A stretch of DNA of 64,000 nt from Epiperipatus broadwayi (Eukaryota; Onychophora; Udeonychophora; Euonychophora; Peripatidae), in NCBI GenBank assembly GCA_028023455.1, contig JAQFVV010006231.1, forward strand, positions 8,384,036-8,448,035. The letters run 5' to 3'. The translations under genes and the position numbers were made by a program. Positions 1 through 11,400 of this stretch are shown piece by piece. The notes under the pieces were generated by a model that worked only from the letters and a program-made list of their open reading frames with translations, did no database searches and was not told the DNA's origin. Position 1 is the stretch's first letter. Every line of letters starts with the position of its first letter.

Positions 1-147
1 AGTCTGCAATATTGCCTTTAACTAAGAACATATTCTGTCTGTGTCTGTCTCATCTGGAAATTCAAGAGAACCAAATAGACAAAAATTGCTTTTTCATATA
101 TCAACTGGCTACTGACCTAAGAAAGGACCAATTTAACCAGTATTAAG

Positions 148-240
148 AAGCCTTCAAAGAGAAGCCCAGTTGAAAAGAAAACTTGAAATTGCTTATGGAA
201 AGGACTCCATGAACATTAAAGCCATGGCAATAGGTATTAT
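148..240 (+). other. Possible exon or coding remnant
   Basis: One frame stays open from about 148 past 240 and gives a normal-looking charged peptide (motif AYGKDSMN near 191-214), unlike the low-complexity translations around it. It is preceded by a CAG that could be a splice acceptor (near 153) and followed by G|GTATT that could be a donor (near 233). Upstream, the same frame has stops. I do not recognise the protein. It could be one internal exon of a host gene running off the window edge, or a fragment of an old transposon. Confidence 0.15.
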
Positions 241-1154
241 TTTTTATGTGTGCATACTATATTTTTATTAACAGAAAATTTGTTTTATAAATGTAATAAG
301 TTTTTTTTTTGTCATATAAGAATTGATAATAGTAAATACTTCACTAAGTTAAAATATTCCAAATTGTTAGACATATTTTTTTGTTTTTCCTAAAACCCAG
401 TCAAATTTCTATTACAAATAATGAAATTTTTTTTATTTTTAAAAATCTTTTGTGAAGTTAAAAAAAATTTTTAATCTTGCTAAGCTGAATAAAATATTGT
501 TATCTTTGATTCTGAACATGTTTTTTAATTAATTCTTAAATATTTAAAGAAATTAAACCAAAGAATGTCATCTTTGATTTTTGGAAATATTGTAAAAATA
601 CAAAGGAGAATCTTAACTATTTTAAAAAAATAGTTTAATAAATTTAAAATTAATCCATGACTAAAACAAATTCATTGGTTAATATAATTTTATCAAACTG
701 TATATTTATATATTTTGATGAAGTGGATGTTTGAAATTACCTAGTATCATGTCATTTTTTGTTCTTGCTATTAATTAGATATTAAATAATTGTTTTTAAA
801 AATATATTCTTTCTAGTCTTAATTACTTTATTCTATCCCATTCCTGTTTCATGAATTGCAATGTGTGTGACCTTATATCATGACAGCTTATTTTCTAGGA
901 TTTATTTTATGATCCTAGTAAAACTAATTACTTATAGTAGAGTAAGCCTATGAATTAGTTAAGATTATTTATAAGCTGCTTTATTTATTATGCCCCTCTT
1001 GCTCACAATAATATATTCTAGAGTTCTTGCTTCCTGAGCTAGATTTGTGCATAACCTCTATATGGGATAGAGGGTTATATTTACTATATGGGCATCCAGA
1101 TGATGATGATGATTCTGGATTGACATGAAGAGTCTATTCTTTAAAGCCATGCAT
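241..1154. other. AT-rich non-coding stretch
   Basis: No gene or clear repeat seen. It has several T-runs and a short GAT trinucleotide run near 1099-1111. Confidence 0.6.
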
Positions 1155-1412
1155 TACATTTTATGGTAGTTGGGAGGGACCGTACTGCTGCCATCAAATG
1201 GTCCTGTGACACCAACAACAGCCGGCCTGAAACATGCAAGTGATAAATTTATTTACAAAAGTGGCTCAAAATTGACAAATAAAAAACCAACAACAATATG
1301 CTATGAAATTCAAATAACAAAACCATGAAAATACAAGAAAGAGCTACCCCCCCCCTATAATCAAAAATTCTTCACTTAAATTGAAAAATAAAAATGCCTG
1401 AGGATATATATT
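1155..1412 (-). repeat. Left outer arm of a long inverted repeat
   Basis: The reverse complement of this segment matches 4905-5245 along most of its length, including a short run of C (G on the other strand), the ATCAAAAATTC box and the GTGTCACAG box near 1190-1220. The two copies bracket a second, inner hairpin at 2727-4080. This is most simply an unclassified mobile element inserted in both orientations, or the arms of a fold-back element. Indels and length changes in the homopolymers show age. Confidence 0.7.
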
Positions 1413-2522
1413 GAACCGGATTGAAACCCGATTCAATGGTGATATTACAAAAAAGAAATTTATTAAGCTTTTAATTTTCACTAAACATTTAATGTTTAAA
1501 TTTTTATTATTATTTAGAAAGAATACATGTATGAAAATACACACATGTTTATATGTAAAATGGATCATTTCAATGTTTATTGATTTACTTTAAAATAGTT
1601 TTCTTATACCGCTTGTTTTTACTTTAAATCAACTAATTAAAAACAAGCAATCTTACTAATTACATTCCTGTGCCTTTTATATTAATTATTTTAAAGTTCA
1701 TTCTAAAAAGTGGAGATTTGATTTGCATTGTTTTTGTTTCAATAAACCCTGGGTAGAATTCTTAGATTAGATTGAGCTGGAGATTAATATTTACCCTGCC
1801 TTAGGCATAGCATTCAACAACAAGGAAAGTGTTTCACGGGAAATGGAGCAAGGTATAAATAGCACCAAAAATTTGGAGAGTTAGTTAAAAATTATTCTTA
1901 ACTAGACAAGCTGTTTCTCAAGTAAAAGTTTATATCAGTTTGGACATTTAAATTCTTCAAGGAAATTTGCTGTTGTTAAAACTTTTTGCTTGCAACAAGA
2001 TGACAAATACTGTTTGTGTTATTACCATCAGAATGGCTTGCTAACTTAACAAAGGACGGATCCCTAACTTCCAAATTTGCTCCAGTAATGCCTTAAACAT
2101 CTAGAAGAAGCCAGAACCTCTTTATGTCTACCTTGCCACTGTCAAAGAACATGAAATGAACTAAAATAAAAGTGCACACTCTATGCGAACTGTGTTTTAC
2201 TGAAAGGTAATTATTTTTTTTAATTCTTCCCAGGGTAAATTAATTCTCATTAAATCTCTGCTCAGTCTAATTAAAAATCTGTATTCATAAGCTCAAGTAA
2301 TATTTATACTCATATTTAATCTTTATTGTGTTTTCTTGAATTTTTGTAATGGGTTTTGGAATCTTAGTTTTAAGATTCCCAAATTTGTTTTCAATTTTTG
2401 TTTATTGGAGAGTGATGAATGAGTTTTATATTTTTATGCCTCACTTTTTATAAATGCTTTAGCAGTCATGTATATTTTAAATGCTTACCTGTAAGTATTT
2501 TATTTTAATTTTTAAACACTGT
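1413..2522. other. AT-rich stretch, no gene recognised
   Basis: Mostly AT-rich. The part from about 2020 to 2170 is more complex in base composition and has a short open stretch following a pyrimidine-AG, but two stops interrupt it and I do not recognise the peptide. Confidence 0.5.
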
Positions 2523-2665
2523 GTTTGCGCTTTCGCAAACCTCCAAAAATCTTTTGGCTGATGACTTTATTGTCTAATTTTCCGCAGGTGGGGATTTTGT
2601 TTCGTATATCTCTGAATGCGGAAATTAGAATTGTTTTTCTTTGTAATTTTATAAGTCGTCAGCAG
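2523..2665. repeat. Two small palindromes in GC-richer DNA
   Basis: A perfect 7-bp stem with a 4-base loop (GTTTGCG...CGCAAAC) lies at 2523-2540. It is followed by an imperfect larger palindrome: GCTGATGACTT near 2560 pairs with AAGTCGTCAGC near 2654, and CTAATTTTCCGC near 2575 with GCGGAAATTAG near 2619. The segment has more CpG than its surroundings. It could be a small MITE or the end of a larger fold-back element that continues into 2727-4080. Confidence 0.5.
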
Positions 2666-2726
2666 GAAGATAATATTTATCCCTTTTTAAATTACAGGTG
2701 AGCGAGACTTTCGTTCTGCTAAAGTA

Positions 2727-4080
2727 TTTAAAATAATCATTGATTACAATTACAGGAAAAAGTATTATATTTATTAGTAAGAATGTTACAAGATTTTATT
2801 TTAACAAGAATTTAAATAAATAAGAATATTAAAATAGAGTTTTAAAAATATATTTGCAGAAATTTTACCAACTTTTTGTTCAAAGTTCAGTTCACCTCCA
2901 TTAACACAATGATCAGTTGACCGATGTCCTTGTTTAGAACTCTTCTTTAATTAAAATTATAAAATTTACCTTTCTATTCTTAAATTTCTTAAGTTAGCAC
3001 TTCTATCAAAGGTGATTGATCTCCATGTGAATAATAGCAGATTAAAAAAATACTTTAACAGAAGAGATCGACAAAACACTAGCAAAGTTATTTAAAAAAG
3101 TTGCTGCTTGAAATATAGCATATATAATATCCCAATGCAGTTTCCAATAACAAATAATTCTTCAGCATTTTGACAAAGAGAAAATTTTTTTTTTTAAATT
3201 TACCTTAGTACCATATTCTGTGCCCACTGGTAATTATATATAAAATACATATTTCATTACATTTTACTTAAACAAAGTTGCAAATTGAAATGTGACATAA
3301 TAGCTCTTTCTTACATTAAAAAATATAGGCGCAATCAATATCCTTCCACAAAAATATAAAACCACCAATGCAATTCAAAATATGAAATGATTTTTCTTTA
3401 ATTAGAGTTATCAAATAATAAATTATTCTTCAGCATTTTGAAAAGAGAAATGATTTTCTTTAAAATATACTTTTAAAATATATTTTTTTAATGTAAGAAA
3501 GAAGTATTATGTCACATTTCAATTTGCAACTTTGTTTAAGTAAAACATAATGAAATATGCATTTTATATATAATTATCAGTGGGCACAGAATATGGTACT
3601 AAAGTAAATTTTAAAGAAAATATTTTCTCTTTGTCAAAATGCTGAAGAATTATTTGTTATTGGAAACTGCATTGGGATACTATATATACTATATTTCAAG
3701 CAGCAACTTTTTAAAATAACTTTGCTAATGTTTTGTCAATGTCTTCTGTGAAAGTATGTTTTTAATCTGCTATTATTCACATGGAGATCAATCACCTTTG
3801 ATAGAAGTGCTAACTTAAGAAATTTAAGAATAGAAAGGTAAATTTTATAATTTTAGTTAAAGAAGAGTTGTAAACAAGGATATCAGTCAACTGATCATTG
3901 TGTAAATGGCGGTGAACTGAACTTCGATTAAAAAGTTGGTAAAATTTCTACAAATATATTTTTAAAACTCTATTTTAATATTCTTATTTATTTAAATTCT
4001 TGTTAAAATAAAATCTTGTAATGTTCTTGCCAATAAATATAATATATTTTCCTGTAACTGTAATCAATGATTATTTTAAA
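2727..4080. repeat. Long inverted repeat (fold-back), arms about 600 bp
   Basis: The left arm, 2727-3328, and the right arm, 3482-4080, are reverse complements over essentially their whole length with scattered substitutions. The ends match exactly (TTTAAAATAATCATTGATT at 2727 and its complement ending at 4080). The 150-bp spacer carries an extra partial copy of an arm motif (TTCTTCAGCATTTTG near 3425). No coding sequence is present. It is either a large non-autonomous fold-back DNA element or an inverted duplication; a transcript through it would form a hairpin of about 600 bp. Confidence 0.85.
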
Positions 4081-4229
4081 CTCTATATAATTATTAATTA
4101 ATAAATAATGAATAACTTGCTATAATTATATTTAATTACTTACTATTTATTACTCTGTATTTAAGTGTTGTGACATTATTTGCAAAGTCTTTTTATTTTT
4201 AAATATTGAATGTATATTTTTGAAAAGTT

Positions 4230-4885
4230 ACTCAGTAATTCTTCATGCGGGAGGGGGAGAGAGTTTATCTCTTAGTAATACACCAAATTCTGTATTTGCA
4301 TTTTAATTATTTTTGATTGTATTCTTGATGCAAATTGAGAGATATATTCTCTCATGTAATATTCTCTTTAGTTTATATAACTGTTGCTTTTAATTATTTT
4401 TGATCAAATTTTTTTTATTTGTACTTTAGAAGTATTTTTTTGATTTAATTTGTGCATTTCAGTTATTTTTGGATAGAAATTCTTCATTGGGGAGGGGGTT
4501 ACATTTGATGAGATGCCATAATTTCAAACCGGTAATATTCTTTTTAGTTTATATAACCTTTGTTTTTAAATCTGCCCATTCATATTTGGAAATGTCAAAA
4601 GGTAAATAATTAGATGATTTTGGATTTCCCGCTTTTTGTCCGCCATGTTTGGTTTTGTATTAATCACAGACTTATTTATTTTTTAAATTTGAATTATTAT
4701 AGGATTTGATACCATTTTCTTGCTTTTTTTTTTTAAATAATTTGTACTTTTTATGTATTTCTTGGATATATATATCCTCAGACATTTTTATTTTTCGATC
4801 TAAATGATTTTAGGAGGGGGGGGTGTTTCTCGTATTTTCATGGAATTTTTTTTTTTAATTTGAATTTTCTTGTTTTTTTTTTATA
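4230..4885 (+). repeat. Degenerate tandem modules with G-runs
   Basis: A motif of the form ATTCTTCAT followed by a G-rich run (GGGAGGGGG) recurs near 4237 and 4480. A longer module (TGTACTTT..ATGTATTTCTTGGATATATA..CCTCAG.CATTTTTATTTTTCGAT) occurs near 4743-4800 and again at about 4886-4945, 143 bp later. These are decayed copies of the same repeat as the outer arms at 1155-1412 and 4886-5245, stacked in tandem. Confidence 0.55.
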
Positions 4886-5245
4886 ATTTGTACTTTCCAT
4901 GTATTTCTTGGATATATATATATCCTCAGGCATTTTTATTTTTCGATTTAAGTGAAGAATTTTTGATTATAGGGGGGGTAGCTCTTTCTCATATTTTCAT
5001 GATTTTTTTTTATTTGAATTTCGTAGCATTTTGTTGTTTTTTTTTTTTATTTGTTAATTTTGAGCCACTTTCATCACTTTTTTTTTTTTTTTAATTTTAT
5101 AGCATTTTTTTTTATTTGTCAATTTTGAGGCACTTTCATAAATAAATTTATTACTTGCATGTTTCAGGTCGGTTGTTGATGGTGTCACAGCACCATCTGA
5201 CAATGGCAGTACAGTTCCTCCTCAACTACCCATTTTATTAGTTTA
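4886..5245 (+). repeat. Right outer arm of the long inverted repeat
   Basis: Reverse-complement partner of 1155-1412. It shares, in order, CCTCAGGCATTTTTATTTTTC, the AGTGAAGAATTTTTGATTATA box, a run of seven G, the TTTTGAGCCACTTT box (followed by a second decayed copy near 5120), GCATGTTTCAGGTCGG and GGTGTCACAG. Homopolymer T-runs have expanded relative to the left arm. Confidence 0.7.
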
Positions 5246-5658
5246 GTCTTTATTAAAATTTAAGTTTATAATGGCCAATACTTTAATTGTATTAAGGGTC
5301 CAGAACATTGATGATGATCAGCATGTTTTAATATCCCAGAATATTTTGTTTTTATGGTTGTATATTCTTATGGATGAGCACTTAGTTGGTGCATCCAAAT
5401 AAATATTTAAATAATTGTCCCAAGCTGGCAAAGACTAAATAGTTGGCCTGGTCTATAGTAGGCCCATTTCTAATCTAGTCACAACATTGACTGTTTGATC
5501 TATTTTGATGATGATATTCCCATCAATGATGATGATGAATAATTTTTACTTATTTATAATGTTGGTTGATGTATGGTTAAGTATACTAATTTGTTGATCT
5601 ATGGAGTTAACTGAACTGATCTCTCAAAGTGATCTATCATGCTCATCCTTTTGACATT

Positions 5659-5662
<4 letters not shown>
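5246..5662. other. AT-rich spacer with a dispersed motif
   Basis: No gene. The stretch 5294-5335 (ATTGATGATGATCAGCAT then ATCCCAG) recurs at 53,697-53,728, so part of this spacer belongs to a dispersed repeat. Confidence 0.4.
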
Positions 5663-5689
<27 letters not shown>

Positions 5690-5690
5690 T
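5663..5690. repeat. (AT)n microsatellite
   Basis: About 14 uninterrupted AT dinucleotides. Confidence 0.95.
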
Positions 5691-5766
5691 TTCTTGAGGA
5701 TGACCAAACAATTACCTAGATCCCTGATGTTTTAAAACCCTGATTTCCCTGTAGTGTTACAATATG

Positions 5767-5798
5767 TATTTATTTATTTATTTATTTATTTATTTATA
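5767..5798. repeat. (TTTA)n microsatellite
   Basis: About eight uninterrupted ATTT tetranucleotide units. Confidence 0.95.
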
Positions 5799-5999
5799 TA
5801 CACAGATTATTTATAATAAGTAAAAGAATTTACCACTTTCTCTAATGCTAGTTGTAAAATTTAGTATGTTTTGAATGTAATTAACATTCTGGATTACTTA
5901 TCTTATATTTTGATAGCAGATAAAGTCAAATAATATTGAAATTAACATCGGCTTAGATAATGGTATGTTAGAGAAATTTTCTTGTGTGTATATATATAT

Positions 6000-7380
6000 A
6001 TATCTAAACATCATTTTCAATCATTCTTAATCCATAGCAGATTTATAACTTGTCTTCTCCAATCATTCCACTAATTATTTTTACCTCATCCGTTTATCAG
6101 GCATGTAATCATTTTTCAGATCTTTTATAAATTTCTGGGATCTAAGTTAGGACAGTAGATGTTCATTTGTTATTACCTCTTTTAGAAACATGATCACCTA
6201 AGCTTTACATTAGCTTTTTAATTATTTTAATAATGTCAAATTTATATCCTTTAAATTATTCTTCTGTATTATATTCAAATCTTACACCTATAAATGAGGT
6301 TGAGATTTCAACTGCTTGTTTAAATTTATTGATACTTTAACTATATCTATTAGTTTTATGCCACTACTATTCTCATCATAAACTTCTAATTTGATTTTAG
6401 AAAAGCACGGGTATTTTTTTCTTTTAATCAAATCTCAGTCTTTCATTTTTTTTGACATAAATCAAATTCTAGATTCTCTGTCAACTTCGATAACTAATTT
6501 TCTACTATATTTATAAACAGATAATCATTAATTGTTTTGATCAATCAAGTCCTATATTTTTAATGAATGCTTATTTGATTGCTCCCCCCTCCCTCTCCTT
6601 TTTCTGATGATTTTCACACTTTTTTGTTGCCATTTTCTACCCTTGGTTTCGATAGGTTCTCTCAAGGTGACTCCTTCCTTTTTATTTATTTCCACAGCAA
6701 CCTTTTTTTCACCAATTTTTGATATTGTACCATTTTTACTATTTGATTTTTTTTTGCTGTTTTTACCCCCCCCCCCTTCTTCTCTCCAGTTAAAAATTTT
6801 CTGAATGAATGTTGTTTTGGGGATTCCTCTTTATGATTCATTAGTATTTCAAAAAAATATTCCTGCTGTCAAACTTTGTCATCTGAAATTTCTAATAATA
6901 ATTGTTTTGAGAAATGCTTTATCTAGAATTTATCTCTCACAAATTTTATTCAGATTGTGAAGTATCTATTTTTAAAACTTAATCTTGCAATTTATTTAGA
7001 TTTTGTAGTTAAGATAACTACCAATTTTTCTATTACTCCTACTTTTTTTGTATTACACACCTTATTTATTTTTTCTACAAACTACAGCAAAACTATAATC
7101 TTTGTTTTATTTTACTCAATTTTATCCAGACAAAAAAAAAATGTCTATATGAATTTTATATATCAGATATTAATTGATATTATTTGCATTGAAATCTGCT
7201 ATTCAGCTTTGATCTGACTTTTTTTTCTTCCAATAATCATAGTTTATCTTTTTCTAATCCAGGATTGCACCAAAATTTCTGCTATCTATACTTTGGTGCT
7301 TCCACAAATGTCTTACTACTCATGACTTAATACTATCGTGCAAATTGTAGAGAAACTAAAAGGAGCTCAGGGGGGAAATT
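6000..7380 (-). pseudogene. Pyrimidine-rich tract, possible minus-strand relic
   Basis: The plus strand is markedly T/C-rich for 1.3 kb, so the minus strand is A/G-rich. Minus-strand translations give stop-interrupted but charged, complex stretches (for example around 6380-6300 and 6700-6620), while plus-strand open frames there are hydrophobic low-complexity shadows. The same asymmetry marks the two reverse-transcriptase relics at 33.1-35.0 kb and 62.9-64 kb, where minus-strand motifs can be read. Here I find no diagnostic motif, so the identity (LINE, Penelope-like element or nothing) is open. Confidence 0.25.
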
Positions 7381-8269
7381 AAATAGAAAAATGGTTAATC
7401 ACTAATTTGACCACTAAAATATTCTATTACTTTAAACATAAGATTACAATATTCCTCACATTAAAATTAATATATATATATATATAACTACCAATAATTG
7501 ATATATAATTGCATATGAAAATTTTATATGATTATAATTTATTTTCCCTAAGGCTTACAAAATATAGTAAATTAATAAAGATTATATATCGTGCAAGAAA
7601 AAACCCTAAGCCTGAATTGTAGATTTTCTCTCTGACGAATTCTATTTGACCTTGACATCTCCATTTCCTAAATCTGTTCTCAATAGAATTGTTACTTTTA
7701 GAGTGTTATAATTAATAACTTTTACTAGTATTGGCGAGATGCATTTCACACTTCTAATCTTTAATTATTTTTTTAAAAACAATTTAACCTTACCCTCCCC
7801 CATTGTTGGAATCGTACTTAAACAGCTTAATTATTTTCTTTAACACAATAATTTAATATCTGGAAAAATAAGTTATTACTTTCTATTGTTTTTAATTATA
7901 TATTTTAAATCGCTTAATTTTTTTCTTTTGCACTAATAATTTTAAGTCTCTATACATAGCAGGGATATATACATTCTTGTTTTTGACCTCAATTAGTTTT
8001 GCTGTGTTTGTATTTAAAATATTTTTAAAATAATTAAAGTTCTATAGCAGAGCTTTTATAATATATAGAAGTTTTGTAAGAAGGCTGCACAAATAAAACA
8101 AAACAGGTTGATCATCATCGGTAATGTCATTTTGTTTAATCTTTAATATAATTCATTCTACTTGTATTGATATACTTAAGGACTTTTCCATAATCTAATA
8201 TTAAGTATTGGAATGTTTTTAGAAAAAATATTTCAATTTTTTAATTACATTCAACTGATAGTAATATCA
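7381..8269. other. AT-rich non-coding stretch
   Basis: No gene seen. It contains a short (TA)n run at 7470-7487. Confidence 0.6.
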
Positions 8270-8462
8270 CACAGGTTAGTATATGCACAATGTTTTGAGA
8301 AGTACTAGTCTCCTCTCTTCTTAAAATTCAATATTCAAGAATCTAAGGGTCCAGATTCGATTCCCATGCTAGTACTATCACTGGTCAGACTAGCAACACT
8401 TGAAGAAAGGAGAATAATATTTCTCGAAACGTTGTTCATATACTAATCTGTGTGCTATTATT
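8270..8462 (+). repeat. tRNA-derived SINE (family 1), with inverted tail copy
   Basis: The part 8327-8462 has a pol III B-box-like sequence (GATTCGATTCCCAT near 8355) followed by a conserved body (ACTGGTCAGACTAGC, then AGGAGAATAATATTTCTCGAAACGTT). The preceding 8270-8326 is the reverse complement of the SINE tail, so the structure is head-to-head. A second copy at 27,106-27,330 keeps the A-box that is lost here. SINEs are non-coding and depend on LINE enzymes for movement. Confidence 0.7.
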
Positions 8463-11400
8463 AACAATCGAATATAATTGGAAAATTTAAACAAAGTTAA
8501 ATTTTTCTTAAGACATTCAATATTTATTTAATATTAGATGTTGGAAATAGTCTAATATATAAATACAACTCAAATACCATCATCACAAACCTTCAGAAAA
8601 AACAATCTAGTATTTTAAATATAGAGCTATCTCATAAAATAATGATACCCTTATATTATTAAATGCATACATAATATTTACATTAACTAAGCCACATAGA
8701 CTTTATTCAGACTTATAAATAATACATATATAATATAAATGGCAAACCATCGCTAACGATCATTGTAATAGCCATTAGGATGAGATTTTTTTGGAATCAT
8801 AATCTTTAATTTTAACATATATTATAAATAAAGAGAGTATAATAAAAAGGCCTTTACACATAAAATACTTACTCATATATACTCAATTAATTGCTTTATT
8901 CATCTATTTATATTTTTTCTTGCGTTAAATCGTTCATGTAAAAGCAGCATTAATCTCAACAGTTATACTGTTATAAAACATACATTAAAAAAAGAAAAGT
9001 TATTATTTTTAAGATCAATAATACAAACACGCTTGGATTTCTAGCACTATAATTTATTTTTATAGCTCAGATTTCGATTCAAAACAATATTTCTATAGAC
9101 TTCGAAATGTAATATAAAATCTAATAATCTGCAAAGCATAAAAGTGAAAGCGGCCACCTTTTTTCTCTATATATGTTTGATTTGTTCCCTAACAAATTTT
9201 GACACACATTATGAAATGCACAAATCTTTTTATTATATGTAATAAAAATATTTGAAAAATTTATACATATTTATTTAAAAATGATTAGGTGGCGCTTTAA
9301 ACATTTTTTTTTTTTAAAAAAAATCTTTTTACCTAGACGGTATACTGCTGTGAGAACTGAAAAATTTGTATTTCTTTTGCTTATCTAATGGATATTATAC
9401 TGATTTTATTTATCAAACTTGATAATAGGCCAAAAATTTTTTTATTTAATTCTTGGATTAATTAAATCATGTTAATCATTATAAGTCAACTTCTTTTATC
9501 CTAGAATAGGCACCTGAATGAAAATCAATGAACAAAGTTAAAAATGTATTATTTACAGTTTTTTATTTTATTTTTCATCGAAAGGAAAAAATATTTTTTA
9601 TTGCATTCTTGCACTGTTAATCGTTAATATTTTTAATGGTGATTTAAAAACGGGAAAAACAGAAGAAAAAATCTATGACGGTATCCAGTGATTTTGCGTT
9701 TTTACATCTTTGCGGCAGCAATGAGTGAGTATATATATATTTATTATTAAAACTATCTATTCTACGTTTATTAGATTGCAAAAATTGTTTCGAGTTTATA
9801 TGTATTAAATAAAAAATACGATTATCATTTTTAGTTACCTATTAACTTGAAATTGCTATCGTTTACTTTGAAGCAGAAATGGAGAAGGGTTATCAAAAAT
9901 ATTTCTAAAAACTTTTTGACACTTTAAGAATTTTAACATAGGCCAAAAAATAAAGGCATCCCTCCCCTAACTATTTGGCCATAATGTTCTGTTGTTAATA
10001 ACTATGGTAGCTAGAAAATATATTTAGTAGAATGAAATCAAATTTCAACAATGCCTTTAATGATTTTAATCCCCCCCCTCCCAATTATTATTACAGTCTT
10101 AACCTAAACGATTCTGACATGTGCTTAATTTATAATATATTAAAAACTTTTGCCTTAGTTTTTTTTTTTTTTGTATTTACATGTAAAATATATAATTTTT
10201 ATGCGTGCGTAGTTTAAAATATTTTTAGTTCAGGTTAATGCATTTATAATTTTTTTAATTGTTATTTTGATAGAACTGATCTTCTTAGCAAGCTTAAATA
10301 CACTCTCCCATGTATGCAAATTTAAAACTAATATTCAGGGGTTGTCCTTTCCACATGGTACACTGCAATCTTAATATATTTATAGAGATACAAATGCATT
10401 AATAGTTTATGATTTTACTTATAAATTGTTTGATTTGAAATCAATTTATATATACATTATTTGACAACGTAGGTTGTTAATTATCGAATATTTAATAAAC
10501 TAATAAATGGAGTTTAATAAATAAAAAATTGAAATTCCTTCGCTCTTCACTAATAATCGCCGTGTAATTTTTTTCTATTTTAATATTTTTCTGAAACATT
10601 CAGTAACTTTTATATTTCATGAAATAAAATACTATAATAATAGTAAGTAAACACATTTTTATAAGACTGTACTGTGAGAATGGATAGGAATATGATATTA
10701 TAGGTTGACAAATAAAACAAATATACGAAATTAATATATATATAGTATATCACTAAAAAGCAGTCAATACTTAGACAATCCCAATATCAATAACAAATGT
10801 ATATATATTAAAAAAGAGAAAACAGTGTATTCCAAAATGTCTTTGTTATTTATTATAATTAGCGTACTTAAAAGTTTTTTTTTGTAATTCATCCCATAGC
10901 TTGGTTTTAGTGATTTAAAAAAAAGTGAATGGATTAAACTTTTATATTTAGCAATATTATCTCTATGCACATTTTGCTGCTGATTTTGTTGATTCTATGC
11001 AAACTGCATATCATACTGATTATTCCATGAAATAAATATGTAATTCATTATTTGATCATGCTTTTCAAACCTTCATGCTATTCTCTGGTGTAATATTCAA
11101 TAGCAATAAAAGACTTGATAATGATAATTACATTGGATAAATATTCATGTGTTATAAGTTCAGTTCAATAATTTTTGAGATCAAAAAAGAACTGTTATGC
11201 AGTCAAAACTGTCAGCTGGATTGGAAAATTTAATAAAGTTATTGCATATAAAGGGTGTTAAATATTATCATCTTTTATATTGAGAACTAATAATATAAGC
11301 AATACAAAAAAGAAGCATAGTTCACAAGCTTGTATAGTAATGAATGATATTAAACTATCCAAAAAAATAAATTAAAAAAACTATACAGTATTTAGAAAAA

